The position numbers and the translations under genes are program-made. This document shows, piece after piece, positions 8,600 to 16,970 of a stretch of DNA of 64,000 nucleotides. The notes beneath the pieces are model-generated. The model was not told the DNA's origin and did not search any database. It saw only the letters and a list, made by a program, of their open reading frames with translations. This DNA is from Bacillota bacterium (GTDB lineage: Bacteria > Bacillota > Clostridia > Oscillospirales > Oscillospiraceae), in NCBI GenBank assembly GCA_023402075.1, contig JAEXCS010000008.1:1-64000 (forward strand). Reading direction: 5' to 3'. Position 1 is the first letter of the stretch, and each line of letters starts with the position of its first letter.

Positions 8600-9001
8600 T
8601 TATTTTCCCTGAGTTTTCGCAAATTCCCCAATCTTTTTATCCATGTTGGAGATATGTTTTGTCAGCCAGTCCACCACGATTTGATTGGCGCTGATAATCA
8701 CCAAAATATTGCCACCCGAGGCGGCGTAATCGCTGCGTAGCTTTTGAAGCTGGGCGATGAAGGCGGTATGCGCGGCCTTTTGCTCCGCATAACCCGGATA
8801 GCGAATGCGCTGCATATAGCTCTCTTCATCAGCAAAATGCTTTTTGGTGTAGCTGTCCAAAAATTCCAGTAGCTCGCCTATGTATTCTTTGGCCTGATTT
8901 CGCTTTCCCGCTTCAAAAAGCTGCTCGGCCTTTTCAAACAGAAGCTTGTGCTGATCGTCAATTTCCCTGACCCCAACAGAGAGATTCGGTGTCCACGGCA
9001 T
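8600..9001 (-). CDS. Bacteriohemerythrin (one iron ligand replaced)
   Basis: A 133-residue four-helix protein of the bacteriohemerythrin family, which binds O2 at a di-iron centre and serves oxygen sensing, storage or detoxification in anaerobes. By the usual spacing, six of the seven ligands are present: His18 (DDQH), His55 and Glu59 (HFADEE), His78, His116 and Asp121. The residue expected to be His at position 74 (usual EHKxxH) is Gln (EQKAAH). It has no signal peptide. A GGGGGAAT ribosome site precedes the ATG. It is monocistronic with its own terminator. The substitution may alter or abolish O2 binding, or give a mono-iron or sensor form. Confidence 0.93.
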   Translation of the reverse strand: MPWTPNLSVGVREIDDQHKLLFEKAEQLFEAGKRNQAKEYIGELLEFLDSYTKKHFADEESYMQRIRYPGYAEQKAAHTAFIAQLQKLRSDYAASGGNILVIISANQIVVDWLTKHISNMDKKIGEFAKTQGK

Positions 9002-9278
9002 GGTGATTCCCCCTTTTTATATGTTTAATTTGCTTTACTATCATACATCATCACAGGCCGATGTTCAACTGTTCCGTGAATAAACCGAATGCATATTAAA
9101 AAAACATATATGAAAAGCACCGATGCTCACAGAAGATAAATTCTTGGGAAAACAAAAAAGTGCGGCGGTGTGATTACTTCCCGTGGCCCATCTGCGGCCC
9201 GGAAAGACGAGGGTTCGTTCGGGGTGTATCAGGTTTGCCAAAGACGGACAGGTCCCCCAAAATCAGTTCGGGAGCAAT

Positions 9279-9575
9279 TTAAATAGCGCTTTCTGGGTCG
9301 ATGCACGCGGCCATATATTCAAAGTGCTTTTTATCCAACGGGTTGCCGCTGGTTGCCGCCACCTGATTTGCATATTGAAGATCGTCCGCAAGGACAAACA
9401 TATACACATAGCTTATGCCGTCCTCTTTGCTCATAAAGTAGACTTCAAGGTGCTCCCTCTCATTTTTAAGCGTTTCCTCACCCTTTTCCTTGTTGGCTGT
9501 TAAAAAATCAATCCACTCGCGGGCAACGGCTTCCTTACCTGCCTTGACTTTGGCTTTCAATAGCACCGCATCCAT
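9279..9575 (-). CDS. Small conserved protein, possibly DUF6176-like
   Basis: A 98-residue soluble protein with an alternating beta-alpha pattern: a first strand AVLLKAKVKAGK, a helix, then HLEVYFMSKEDGISYVYMFVLADD and a final helix ending in CIDPESAI. This looks like a ferredoxin-fold single domain, and the composition resembles proteins I recall under DUF6176; the match is from memory and uncertain. A GGGAGGAAAT site precedes the ATG. It stands alone, with unrelated genes on both sides. The stretch 9002-9278 before hemerythrin contains no convincing gene. Confidence 0.6.
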   Translation of the reverse strand: MDAVLLKAKVKAGKEAVAREWIDFLTANKEKGEETLKNEREHLEVYFMSKEDGISYVYMFVLADDLQYANQVAATSGNPLDKKHFEYMAACIDPESAI

Positions 9576-9729
9576 TTAAATTTCCTCCCGTCATAATTAT
9601 TGAATTAGCTTTAACTAACCACTATTATGGCATAAAAATTTAAGCACTGTCAAGTACAACGCAGGCCCCTGCCGCTTGCGGAAGATATCAAACGCCCGTG
9701 CATTGAATACACTGGTATGAAAGGAGTGA

Positions 9730-10152
9730 ATGCCCGTGTTTGACAGGGTCGCAGCACCGCGCGTAGACATTTATGACGGTATCACAAACGAATACTATGG
9801 AAGATCAATTTTCCCTGTTACCACAGAGATTGAAGACAGCCTACTCCAAATCGTGAACTATGAGGGAACGCCCAGAGCAATGCTGTTTCAGGACGACACG
9901 TTTCTTCCCGCGTCCGAAAGCTATGTTCCACCGGGGCTTTTTGAAAAGGTCAGGCGCAACGGAATTGTCCGGGCAACCTTTCGGGATGTAAATTCCCAGC
10001 TTTGGGTGCCCGTGGAAATTCATATGAGCTTTGACTCGCAGGTGCGTGGAAACCTGCTGGGTGACAAATATCATTTCGACAGCGTTATATATACGGATAT
10101 CGATGTGCAGGATGTAAAGGTGCTTCCTCAGGGACCGACAGTTATCACGTAA
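9730..10152 (+). CDS. Hypothetical protein, beta-rich
   Basis: A 140-residue protein with many beta-type segments and no transmembrane helix or signal peptide. I do not recognise the family. Two starts are possible: the ATG at 9730, which is only 4 nt after GGAG, and a GTG at 9736 (MFDRVAAP) with a better 10-nt spacing. It is not in an operon: a strong hairpin follows and the next gene converges on it. Confidence 0.6.
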   Translation: MPVFDRVAAPRVDIYDGITNEYYGRSIFPVTTEIEDSLLQIVNYEGTPRAMLFQDDTFLPASESYVPPGLFEKVRRNGIVRATFRDVNSQLWVPVEIHMSFDSQVRGNLLGDKYHFDSVIYTDIDVQDVKVLPQGPTVIT

Positions 10153-10161
10153 AATAAATTT

Positions 10162-10201
10162 ACTCCCGGAAGCCTGCTGTTCGGCAGGCTTCCGGGAGTA
10201 A
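10162..10201. terminator. Hairpin between convergent genes
   Basis: ACTCCCGGAAGCCTGC with a 5-nt loop and a perfect 3' arm, lying between the stop of the hypothetical gene and the stop of the YfcC-type transporter. A T-rich tail is better on the minus side, so it probably works in both directions. Confidence 0.65.
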
Positions 10202-10222
10202 ATATGTAGGGTGCTGTCACGT

Positions 10223-11608
10223 TTAGGAAAAGTTAATGGCAAGGGCAATGGCCATCAGCACCATCTGGGTCAGCAGCAGCATCCCAAACAGGGGGACAAA
10301 CCACTTCCACCATTTTTCAACCTTTACGCCTGCAATACCGCATACGATGGGGGCCGAAGCAGTGGGCCACAGAATGTTGGACAGGCCGTCGCCAAACTGG
10401 AAGGCCAGCACCGCCACCTGCCGGGGGACATCCAGCAGGTCGGATAGGGGAGCCATGATGGGCATGCTGACCACCGCCTGACCGGAGCCGGAGGGAATCA
10501 CAAAGTTTAAAAGCGTCTGGACCAGCAGCATGGCTTCTCCGGCCAACCACCGGGGCAGATACGACAGGGGGATGGACATGCCGTACACCACGGTATCGAT
10601 AATGTTGCCTGCCTGAAGCACCATCAGAATGCCCCGGGCAAGGCCAATCATCATGCATGCCATGGCAATATCCGTAAAGCTCTTGGCAATCAAATCGGCA
10701 ATTTTGTTGGGGGACCAGCCCATAATGGCGGCGCTGATCAGGCCCATCAGCAAAAATACGGCGGCCAGCTCTTCAAAATACCAGTCGTAGTCCTTGGTTC
10801 CGATGACAATCACCACGATGCCCCCAAGCAGCACCAGAAGCACCAGCTTTTCCCGCAGGCCAAAGGCGTGGTTCTCTATGTTCTTATCTGCCTGAATGCC
10901 GCCGGAAGTGCCGTACATCAGACTTTTAGTGGGGTCTGCCTGAATCTTCATCGCATAGCGCATCGTGTAGATGGAGGCAACCACAATCATGGCAAGGTGG
11001 CAAAAAATACGGAAGTCCCAGCCGGACATCACCTGCAAGCCCGCGATGCTTTGGGCCGTGCCTACGGTAAAGGGATTCATAAACGCGCCGGAGTAGCCAA
11101 GCCCCGTGCCAAGCGCCACAATGGCAAGACCCACGATGGCATCGTATCCCATAGCCAAAGCAATGCCGACAAAAATGGGGATGAAGGGGAACATCTCCTC
11201 AAACACGCCGATGGTGGAGGATGCAAAGCCGATCAGCGTGATAAAAATGGGAATGATCAGCGCTCGCTGCTTGCCTTTCAGAACCCGCAGCAGCCCAGCC
11301 ACCAGTCCGTTAAATGCGCCGGTGGAAATAATGAGACCGATGGAGGCATAGGCAATAAACACAAAAAACAGCACGCCGCCCGCGTCAACAAAGCCGTTGT
11401 ACACACAGCGCAGCATTTCAAACAGCCCCACAGGAGAGCTTTCCACCGCGCGATAGGTTCCGGCGAGAATTAGCCTGCCATCCCGCTCAAATTCTCCGGC
11501 GGGAAGAATCCATGTAAGAATTGTACAGATGGCAATAATGCTCATCAACAGTACGTAAATGTGAGGCATTTCCAGCCGTCGCTTCTTTTTTACAAGTGTG
11601 TCTCCCAT
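10223..11608 (-). CDS. YfcC-family / C4-dicarboxylate anaerobic carrier-like permease
   Basis: A polytopic membrane protein of 461 residues with about 11-12 hydrophobic segments, starting PHIYVLLMSIIAICTILTWILP after a basic N-terminus. Motifs such as GFASSTIGVFEEMFPFIPI, LGYSGAFMNPFTVGTAQ and NFVIPSGSGQAVVSMPIMAPLSD are typical of the YfcC/DcuC superfamily, which moves dicarboxylates, amino acids or peptides. It lies 29 nt downstream of an M20 amidohydrolase gene, the arrangement in which a permease imports the substrate (an N-acyl amino acid or dipeptide) that the hydrolase cleaves. The substrate is not deducible from sequence. Confidence 0.87.
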   Translation of the reverse strand: MGDTLVKKKRRLEMPHIYVLLMSIIAICTILTWILPAGEFERDGRLILAGTYRAVESSPVGLFEMLRCVYNGFVDAGGVLFFVFIAYASIGLIISTGAFNGLVAGLLRVLKGKQRALIIPIFITLIGFASSTIGVFEEMFPFIPIFVGIALAMGYDAIVGLAIVALGTGLGYSGAFMNPFTVGTAQSIAGLQVMSGWDFRIFCHLAMIVVASIYTMRYAMKIQADPTKSLMYGTSGGIQADKNIENHAFGLREKLVLLVLLGGIVVIVIGTKDYDWYFEELAAVFLLMGLISAAIMGWSPNKIADLIAKSFTDIAMACMMIGLARGILMVLQAGNIIDTVVYGMSIPLSYLPRWLAGEAMLLVQTLLNFVIPSGSGQAVVSMPIMAPLSDLLDVPRQVAVLAFQFGDGLSNILWPTASAPIVCGIAGVKVEKWWKWFVPLFGMLLLTQMVLMAIALAINFS

Positions 11609-11637
11609 AAATCAAATCTCCTTCTCCAAAATCATTT

Positions 11638-12828
11638 TCAGCCTTTTTCCTTCAGCGCCCGCTGAAAGTCGCTGCGCACAGCGATGCGAAATGCTTCGTC
11701 GTTTAAAACCCGCAGGGCAAGTCCTGCCAGCGTGCAGGCACCCCGCTCCATAGCGCGGTGGGCGGCGGGCAGAAGCGTTGCGTCTCGCAGCTTTTCTGTG
11801 TGGAGAGGCAGGGCCTCGTCAGTAATGGAAATCAGGGGCTGTATGGAGGGGCAGCGATAGCTGACGTTGCCAAGATCAGAGGAACCGGAGGCGGGCAAAA
11901 TTTCTCCCACGGTTTCCCCGTTTTCTGCAAGCAGGCGGGCCGTCTCGATTTCAAGCGCGTTCACCCGCACCATGTCGTCAAAGTCCAGCAGGCCGGGGGT
12001 GAAGGTGACCGTGCAGTCCATGGCCGTGGCCGCGCCCTCGGCGCAGCGGCGGACAATGCGGTCCATCTCCGCCAGCTTGCCCCGGGAATCCGTGCGGAAC
12101 TCCAGCCGAATTTTTGCGTAGCCGGGGATTGTGTTGGGAAAGCTGCCCCCCTCCAGCAAAACGGCGTTGAACCGCACATCCTGAGTAAAGCTCTCCCGCC
12201 GGGCATCTACCAAATCCAAAAATTTCCGGGCCGCGGCCAAAGCGCTGGCCCCCGCCCAGGGATTGGCTGCCGCGTGGGCCTCTCGCCCGTAAAACTCCGC
12301 CACATAGCACCGCAGGCTTAAAACGTCCATATCCGGGAAGGACACGCCGCCGCTGAAGCTATGCATCATCACCGCCAGATCCAGATCGTCGAACACGCCA
12401 TCCGACGCCATGGGGATTTTCGCACCGTTTTCCTCCTCTGCCGGGGTACCGATGATTTGCACGGTGCCGGAAAAACGGTCCTTCAGCCGCATCATGGCAA
12501 GGCCGGCCAGCACGGAAAGAGGTCCATGGAGATTATGCCCGCAGCCATGGCCGATCACTGGCAGAGCGTCGTACTCCGCCAAAAAGGCAACTTTTGGCCC
12601 CTCGCCGTTTTTCAGCGTGGCGCGATAGGCTGTGCCATATCCCAGCTTCTCCTGAAAAAAGGGATATTCCACCTCGAAGCCTGCCTGCTCCAGCAGTTTC
12701 GCCATGGCTGCGCTGGATTGCTCCTCATGATAGGGAAGCTCCGCGTAGTCAAAAAGCTGCCTGACAAGCTGCTGTGCGTCCTCCGCTTCTGCGCGGACTG
12801 CCGCCTGAATTTCCGATGGCTGCACCAT
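11638..12828 (-). CDS. M20-family amidohydrolase / aminoacylase-like peptidase
   Basis: A cytoplasmic zinc (or Mn) hydrolase of 396 residues in the M20D-like group (aminoacylase, p-aminobenzoyl-glutamate hydrolase subunit). It has the metal-binding blocks AEYDALPVIGHGCGHN, GTPAEEENGAK and MMHSFSGG, the dimerisation-lid FYGREAHAAANPWAG, and a C-terminal ASGSSDLGNVSY block. The length is normal. The ATG has GGGGAGGAAA 7 nt before it. It is the first gene of a two-gene operon with the YfcC-type permease. An inverted repeat lies just upstream (12866-12897). Whether it acts on aminobenzoyl-glutamate, acyl-amino acids or dipeptides cannot be told. Confidence 0.9.
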   Translation of the reverse strand: MVQPSEIQAAVRAEAEDAQQLVRQLFDYAELPYHEEQSSAAMAKLLEQAGFEVEYPFFQEKLGYGTAYRATLKNGEGPKVAFLAEYDALPVIGHGCGHNLHGPLSVLAGLAMMRLKDRFSGTVQIIGTPAEEENGAKIPMASDGVFDDLDLAVMMHSFSGGVSFPDMDVLSLRCYVAEFYGREAHAAANPWAGASALAAARKFLDLVDARRESFTQDVRFNAVLLEGGSFPNTIPGYAKIRLEFRTDSRGKLAEMDRIVRRCAEGAATAMDCTVTFTPGLLDFDDMVRVNALEIETARLLAENGETVGEILPASGSSDLGNVSYRCPSIQPLISITDEALPLHTEKLRDATLLPAAHRAMERGACTLAGLALRVLNDEAFRIAVRSDFQRALKEKG

Positions 12829-12865
12829 GGTCGATTTCCTCCCCGCAAAAAAATATGTGTGAACC

Positions 12866-12897
12866 GTGTAAGCGTTTGATTGTTAACACGCTAACAC
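12866..12897. promoter_or_regulatory. Candidate operator upstream of the M20/YfcC operon
   Basis: An interrupted inverted repeat GTGTAAGCGT ... ACGCTAACAC (one mismatch, 12-nt spacer), 40-70 nt before the M20 start codon. On minus, TTGCGG then 17 nt then TATCTT upstream could be the promoter, putting the repeat in the early transcribed region. Confidence 0.4.
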
Positions 12898-13017
12898 TTT
12901 AGCTAGATAATAAGATATCACATAAAACCAAAGACCGCAAGAGCATTCTTCAAATAATATGAACAAAAAATTAATATATTAGGGGAATCACGCTGTACAC
13001 TGCTCCGAAAGCAAAGG

Positions 13018-13048
13018 CGCGGGACGGATAAACTCCGTCCCGCGTCTA
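13018..13048 (-). terminator. Terminator of the ECF S-component gene
   Basis: CGCGGGACGGA, 5-nt loop, TCCGTCCCGCG, a perfect 11-bp stem about 70 nt past the stop codon. Confidence 0.65.
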
Positions 13049-13114
13049 TTTGAATTTTGTAGCTGAAGATAACGCCGCCGTGCCCTCACAGGAATAATCG
13101 CCCGGAAGGTATGC

Positions 13115-13663
13115 TCAAAGGGTTGGAAAGCGGCTTCGCACAAAGGCACTTTTTCGCAGCGCCGCTGCCAGAAACACAGAGACAACCACGCCAAAGCCCG
13201 CCTGCACCAAATTGCCGGGGATTCCCCCCGCTGCGCCGACCCAGCTATGCAGCAGCAGCGCGTCAAACAGCCAGTAGCCCGCCACCATAAAAATCTCTCC
13301 TCCAAGAGCGGAGAAAATCATGCCACCGGTGCGGTCCTTCAAAAGGCGGTGCAAAAACCCGGCGGTTAAAGCCACCACGGCTTTAATTACCAGCGTGGCG
13401 GGGACATATACCATATAGCCGGACAGCGCGTCCGCCATGGCGGAACCGATTCCGCCTGCCAGTGCGCCCGCCCACGGCCCCAGTAAAAATGCCCCCAGCA
13501 GAACCACCGTGTCTCCCAGATTCAGATAGCCCCCTGTGGGCGAGGGGATGCGGATAACCATGGTGGCGGCACAGGTCAGCGCTGCCAGCAGCGCTGTAAT
13601 GACAATTCCCCGTACCCGTCTGTCCGCTGCGGAAAAATGCTCTGTTCCAAATCCGTTTTCCAT
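13115..13663 (-). CDS. ECF transporter S component, probably pyridoxine (PdxU2-like)
   Basis: A 182-residue integral membrane protein with five to six hydrophobic segments and the S-component signature IPSPTGGYLNLGDTVVLLGAFLLGPWAGALAGGIGSA. Such proteins capture a vitamin and work with a shared ECF module (EcfA, EcfA', EcfT) encoded elsewhere. The divergent neighbour is a MocR/PdxR-type regulator; MocR regulators next to predicted pyridoxine S components are a known pairing, so vitamin B6 is the favoured substrate. This is inference from context, as S components cannot be assigned by length or topology alone. Confidence 0.82.
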   Translation of the reverse strand: MENGFGTEHFSAADRRVRGIVITALLAALTCAATMVIRIPSPTGGYLNLGDTVVLLGAFLLGPWAGALAGGIGSAMADALSGYMVYVPATLVIKAVVALTAGFLHRLLKDRTGGMIFSALGGEIFMVAGYWLFDALLLHSWVGAAGGIPGNLVQAGFGVVVSVFLAAALRKSAFVRSRFPTL

Positions 13664-13771
13664 TTTCTATGGCTCCCTCCGGCATCAATTGAGCTGATTA
13701 TAGCCTTTATATGGTATGATTAAAATAACCAAATTTTAAAATTTTGATAAGTTCAGATGGAGGTGTACGCT
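13664..13771. promoter_or_regulatory. Divergent promoter region, ECF S component / MocR regulator
   Basis: About 110 bp separate the two divergent start codons. It holds TATAAT on minus (revcomp of 13696-13701) for the transporter and an AT-rich palindrome AAATTTTAAAATTT near 13731-13744. MocR regulators usually bind such divergent regions and repress themselves. Confidence 0.4.
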
Positions 13772-15184
13772 ATGCTGACCTATTCTATGGAGAACCGGGG
13801 CGGGCTGACGCTGTATGAATATCTTTACCGCTGCATCCGGGCGGATATTCTCTCGGGCGTGCTTTCTGTTGGGGAAAGGCTTCCCTCCAAGCGGGCGCTG
13901 GCGGAGCATCTTGGGGTGTCGGTCATCACGGTGGAGGGGGCGTATCAGCAGCTTGAAGCGGAGGGCTATGTTCGCGCCCGGCCCCGCAGCGGATTTTTTG
14001 TGGCGCAGGTGGAGATGAGCACTTCGCCTGATCTGCCCCCATCAAAGCCGACCTGGGAAGGCCGAGTGGAAACAGCCGCTTTCCCAGAGCAAAAATGGAA
14101 GCTGGACCTGAAGACAAACCGAGTGGATGCGACACGGTTTCCGCTGGCGGCATGGGCACGACTGACGCGCCAGGTGCTGGCGGAGAAAGGGGCCGCCCTT
14201 CTCGCGCCTCTGCCCAATCAGGGGCTTTTGGCTCTGCGGAGGGCCATCTGTGCCGACCTGCGGGATTTTCGCGGCCTGTATGCCGCACCGGAGCAAATTG
14301 TGGTGGGCGCGGGGGCAGAGTATCTCTATATCCTGCTGGCCCAGCTTCTGGGCCGGGATGCGGTTCTGGCGGTGGAAGATCCGGGCTATCCGAAAATCCG
14401 GCAGGTATATGAAAACAGCGGCGTACGCTGCGTTCCGCTGTCGCTGGACAGCGAGGGCATGGCCCCTGCCACTCTATGGGACTCTGGAGCGCGGGCGGCA
14501 CACCTGTCTCCGGCTCACCAGTACCCCACCGGACTGGTGACGCCCATCCGGCGGCGGCAGGAGCTGCTGCGCTGGGCGGAGAAACGGGACGGTATCATTA
14601 TCGAGGACGATTATGACAGCGAGCTGCGCTTCACCGGGCGGCCCATTCCTCCCTTGCAAAGCATTGACGGCGGGGGACGGGTGGCATATCTCAACACCTT
14701 TTCCCAGACCATCGCTCCTTCCATGCGAATGGGTTTCGTGGTGCTTCCACCACGACTTTTGCAGCAGTACCGCCAAAAGCTGGGATTTTACGCCTGCACC
14801 GTCCCCGCAACAGAGCAGTTTGTTCTGGCCCGGTTTCTGGAGCAGGGGTACTACGAACGGCACCTGGCCCGAATGCGGACGGAATATCGCTCCCGTCGTG
14901 CCGCTGTGCTGGAAGCGTTTCGCCGCAGTCCCTTTGCCAGCCGGGTCCACATCGCGGAGCAGGGGGCAGGGCTTCACTTCCTTTTGCGGCTGGACACAGG
15001 CCGAAGTGACAGGGAGCTGGATGAAAGAGCGCGTGCGATGGGTGTTCGGCTGGGCTTTTTATCGGAATATACCCAGCGGCGGACGGCTGAATTTGATCAC
15101 ACACTGGTGGTAAATTACGCGGGGCTGGAGCGGGCACACCTGCCGCAGGCCATGGCGCTTCTGGCGAAAATTTTTGCGGAGTGA
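13772..15184 (+). CDS. MocR/PdxR-family transcriptional regulator (HTH plus aminotransferase-like domain)
   Basis: A 470-residue two-domain regulator: an N-terminal winged helix of GntR type (about residues 10-80, SKRALAEHLGVSVITVEGAY) joined to a fold-type-I aminotransferase-like domain (about 110-470) that normally binds PLP. The motif EDDYDSE and an APSMRMGF block place it in the family. The residue at the usual Schiff-base lysine position (TFSK in GabR, Lys312) is Gln312 here (TFSQ), so covalent PLP binding looks impossible. The start at 13772 has GGAGG 8 nt before it; an earlier in-frame ATG at 13757 overlaps that site. It is divergent from the ECF S component. Confidence 0.9.
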   Translation: MLTYSMENRGGLTLYEYLYRCIRADILSGVLSVGERLPSKRALAEHLGVSVITVEGAYQQLEAEGYVRARPRSGFFVAQVEMSTSPDLPPSKPTWEGRVETAAFPEQKWKLDLKTNRVDATRFPLAAWARLTRQVLAEKGAALLAPLPNQGLLALRRAICADLRDFRGLYAAPEQIVVGAGAEYLYILLAQLLGRDAVLAVEDPGYPKIRQVYENSGVRCVPLSLDSEGMAPATLWDSGARAAHLSPAHQYPTGLVTPIRRRQELLRWAEKRDGIIIEDDYDSELRFTGRPIPPLQSIDGGGRVAYLNTFSQTIAPSMRMGFVVLPPRLLQQYRQKLGFYACTVPATEQFVLARFLEQGYYERHLARMRTEYRSRRAAVLEAFRRSPFASRVHIAEQGAGLHFLLRLDTGRSDRELDERARAMGVRLGFLSEYTQRRTAEFDHTLVVNYAGLERAHLPQAMALLAKIFAE

Positions 15185-15336
15185 CGCCGCGGACGCCGCT
15201 GCGGGGTGGGCTGTGCCAGTTCCGGGCGGGGTGCGTTTCCTGCGCTTGTTTTGGGAAGACCCGCTAAAGCAAAGCGAGTGGCCTTCCTGCAAAAATGGCG
15301 TGGCAGGTGGAATCCTGAGGGCCAAAATAAAAAGAA

Positions 15337-15374
15337 AAATCAGGGCTGCGGCGATTCGCCGCAGCCCTGATTAC
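15337..15374 (-). terminator. Terminator of the thiolase gene
   Basis: AATCAGGGCTGCGGCG, loop of 3-4 nt, then a perfect complement, and a T-rich TTTTTCTTTTT tail on minus. Between the regulator stop (15184) and here I see no gene. Confidence 0.9.
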
Positions 15375-15397
15375 TGTCAATGTCTCAACTTAAAGAA

Positions 15398-16654
15398 TCA
15401 GCACTTCTCGAAAATGGTGGCAACGCCCATGCCGCCGCCGATGCACAGGGTGGCAAGACCCTTCTTGGCGTCGTCCCGCTTCTTCATCTCGTGGAGCAGG
15501 GTGACGATAATCCGTGCGCCGGAAGCACCCACGGGGTGGCCCAGAGAGATGGCACCGCCGTTGACGTTGACCTTGCTCATGTCAAACTTCAGCTCGCGAG
15601 CCACAGCGATAGACTGGGCGGCGAAAGCCTCGTTGGCCTCGACCAGGTCGATGTCCTCGATGGAAACGCCGGCCTTTTCCATGGCCTGACGGGAAGCGGG
15701 GACGGGGCCTACGCCCATGATCTTGGGATCCACGCCGCCCTGGCCCCAGCCGATGAGCTTGGCCATGGGCTTCAGGCCGTATTTCTCAACAGCCTCGCCG
15801 GAAGCCAATACGATAGCGGCCGCGCCGTCGTTAATACCGGAAGCGGAAGCAGCGGTGACACGGGGTGTGCCCTTGTCGTCGGTTTCCTGCGCGCCGGTGA
15901 CCTCAAAAGTATGTACCACCTGAGGATTGGGGGACTCGGGACCCACGGGGAACGCGCCCTTCATCTTGACCACACCATCCATAGTGGTGCCGGCACGGGG
16001 GAATTCGTCCTTCTTGAAGTCCACAAAGTCCTTCTTGACCTTCACGGGGACGGCGACGATCTCGTCATCAAACTTGCCGGCATTCTGAGCAGCTTCGCAC
16101 TTCTGCTGAGAGGAGACGGCAAACTCGTCCTGCTCCTTGCGGGTGATGCCCCACACATCGCAGATGTTTTCGGCGGTAGTGCCCATGTGATAGTTGTTGT
16201 ATGCGTCCCACAGGCCGTCCTTGATCATGGAGTCCACCAGCTTCTTGTCGCCCATGCGGGCGCCCCAGCGGGCATCGGGAGCGATGTAGGGAGCAGCAGA
16301 CATGTTCTCCGTGCCGCCGCAGACCACCACGTCGGAGTCGCCGGCCAGAATGGAGCGGGCACCCTCGATGACAGACTTCATGCCGGAGCCGCAGACCATG
16401 CCCACGGTGTAGGCGGGAACGGCAAAGGGAATGCCGGACTTGACAGCCACCTGACGGGCAACGTTCTGGCCAAGGCCGGAAGTCAGGATGCAGCCGAACA
16501 TAACCTCGTCCACCTGCTCGGGCTTCACGCCCGCGCGGTTCAGGGCTTCCTTAACCACGATGGCTCCAAGGTCGGCGGCGGGAATGCCCTTCAGGGCTCC
16601 GCCAAAAGAACCGATGGCTGTACGGCAGCAATTCACGACATAAAGTTCTTTCAT
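15398..16654 (-). CDS. thlA: Acetyl-CoA C-acetyltransferase (thiolase)
   Basis: Condenses two acetyl-CoA to acetoacetyl-CoA, the entry into butyrate synthesis in clostridia. The nucleophile Cys88 is in GMVCGSG, with NEAFAAQ, GHPVGASGARI and the C-terminal Cys in LCIGGGMG all intact. At 418 residues it is about 25 longer than usual (about 392): an insertion between MKGAFPV and ASASGIND (GPESPNPQVVHTFEVTGAQE and a few more) replaces the short FxxDGTVTAGN loop. The start at 16654 has TGGAGGAA before it; the open frame extends upstream without a site. It has a consensus promoter about 165 nt upstream, a 5' leader of about 155 nt, and its own terminator. Confidence 0.95.
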   Translation of the reverse strand: MKELYVVNCCRTAIGSFGGALKGIPAADLGAIVVKEALNRAGVKPEQVDEVMFGCILTSGLGQNVARQVAVKSGIPFAVPAYTVGMVCGSGMKSVIEGARSILAGDSDVVVCGGTENMSAAPYIAPDARWGARMGDKKLVDSMIKDGLWDAYNNYHMGTTAENICDVWGITRKEQDEFAVSSQQKCEAAQNAGKFDDEIVAVPVKVKKDFVDFKKDEFPRAGTTMDGVVKMKGAFPVGPESPNPQVVHTFEVTGAQETDDKGTPRVTAASASGINDGAAAIVLASGEAVEKYGLKPMAKLIGWGQGGVDPKIMGVGPVPASRQAMEKAGVSIEDIDLVEANEAFAAQSIAVARELKFDMSKVNVNGGAISLGHPVGASGARIIVTLLHEMKKRDDAKKGLATLCIGGGMGVATIFEKC

Positions 16655-16814
16655 GATGTTCCTCCATTTTTCAAATAAATTCTTGCGCGGCAAAAGCCGC
16701 TTCGGACCGTTGGGAAATTCCCCGGAAACGCGGCGGCGGAGGGGCGTGACAGATGGGCCTGACATCTCCGTCAGAACCCTTCCGAAAGGCCCGCTCCTAA
16801 CTGCTGTTGATTTT

Positions 16815-16843
16815 ATTATAGAGAAGTTTTGCCTGTCCGTCAA
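16815..16843 (-). promoter_or_regulatory. Promoter of the thiolase gene
   Basis: On minus, TTGACG (16843-16838), 17 nt, TATAAT (16820-16815). It is close to the sigma-A consensus and leaves a 5' leader of about 155 nt. Confidence 0.8.
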
Positions 16844-16886
16844 TGGGAAAAGAGGTACTTTCAAAATATTTGTTAAACTTTTGACA

Positions 16887-16931
16887 AAATCTCTTCCATT
16901 TTCGTCACCTTGACGAAAATGGAAGAGATTT
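16887..16931. terminator. 21-bp perfect inverted repeat after the foldase gene
   Basis: Arms 16887-16907 and 16911-16931 are exact complements around a 3-nt loop. The element lies 40 nt past the stop of the lipoprotein foldase gene on minus, so it is probably the terminator of the long glmU-to-foldase operon, though the T-tract after it is weak. Confidence 0.55.
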
Positions 16932-16970
16932 CAAAAAAATATTCTGCGTTTTTCGCCGGAAAGTGCGTGT

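Noticed and set aside
9183..9503. 106-codon plus-strand ORF over the DUF6176-like gene
   Set aside because: Antisense to a better supported gene with a ribosome site; no family resemblance.
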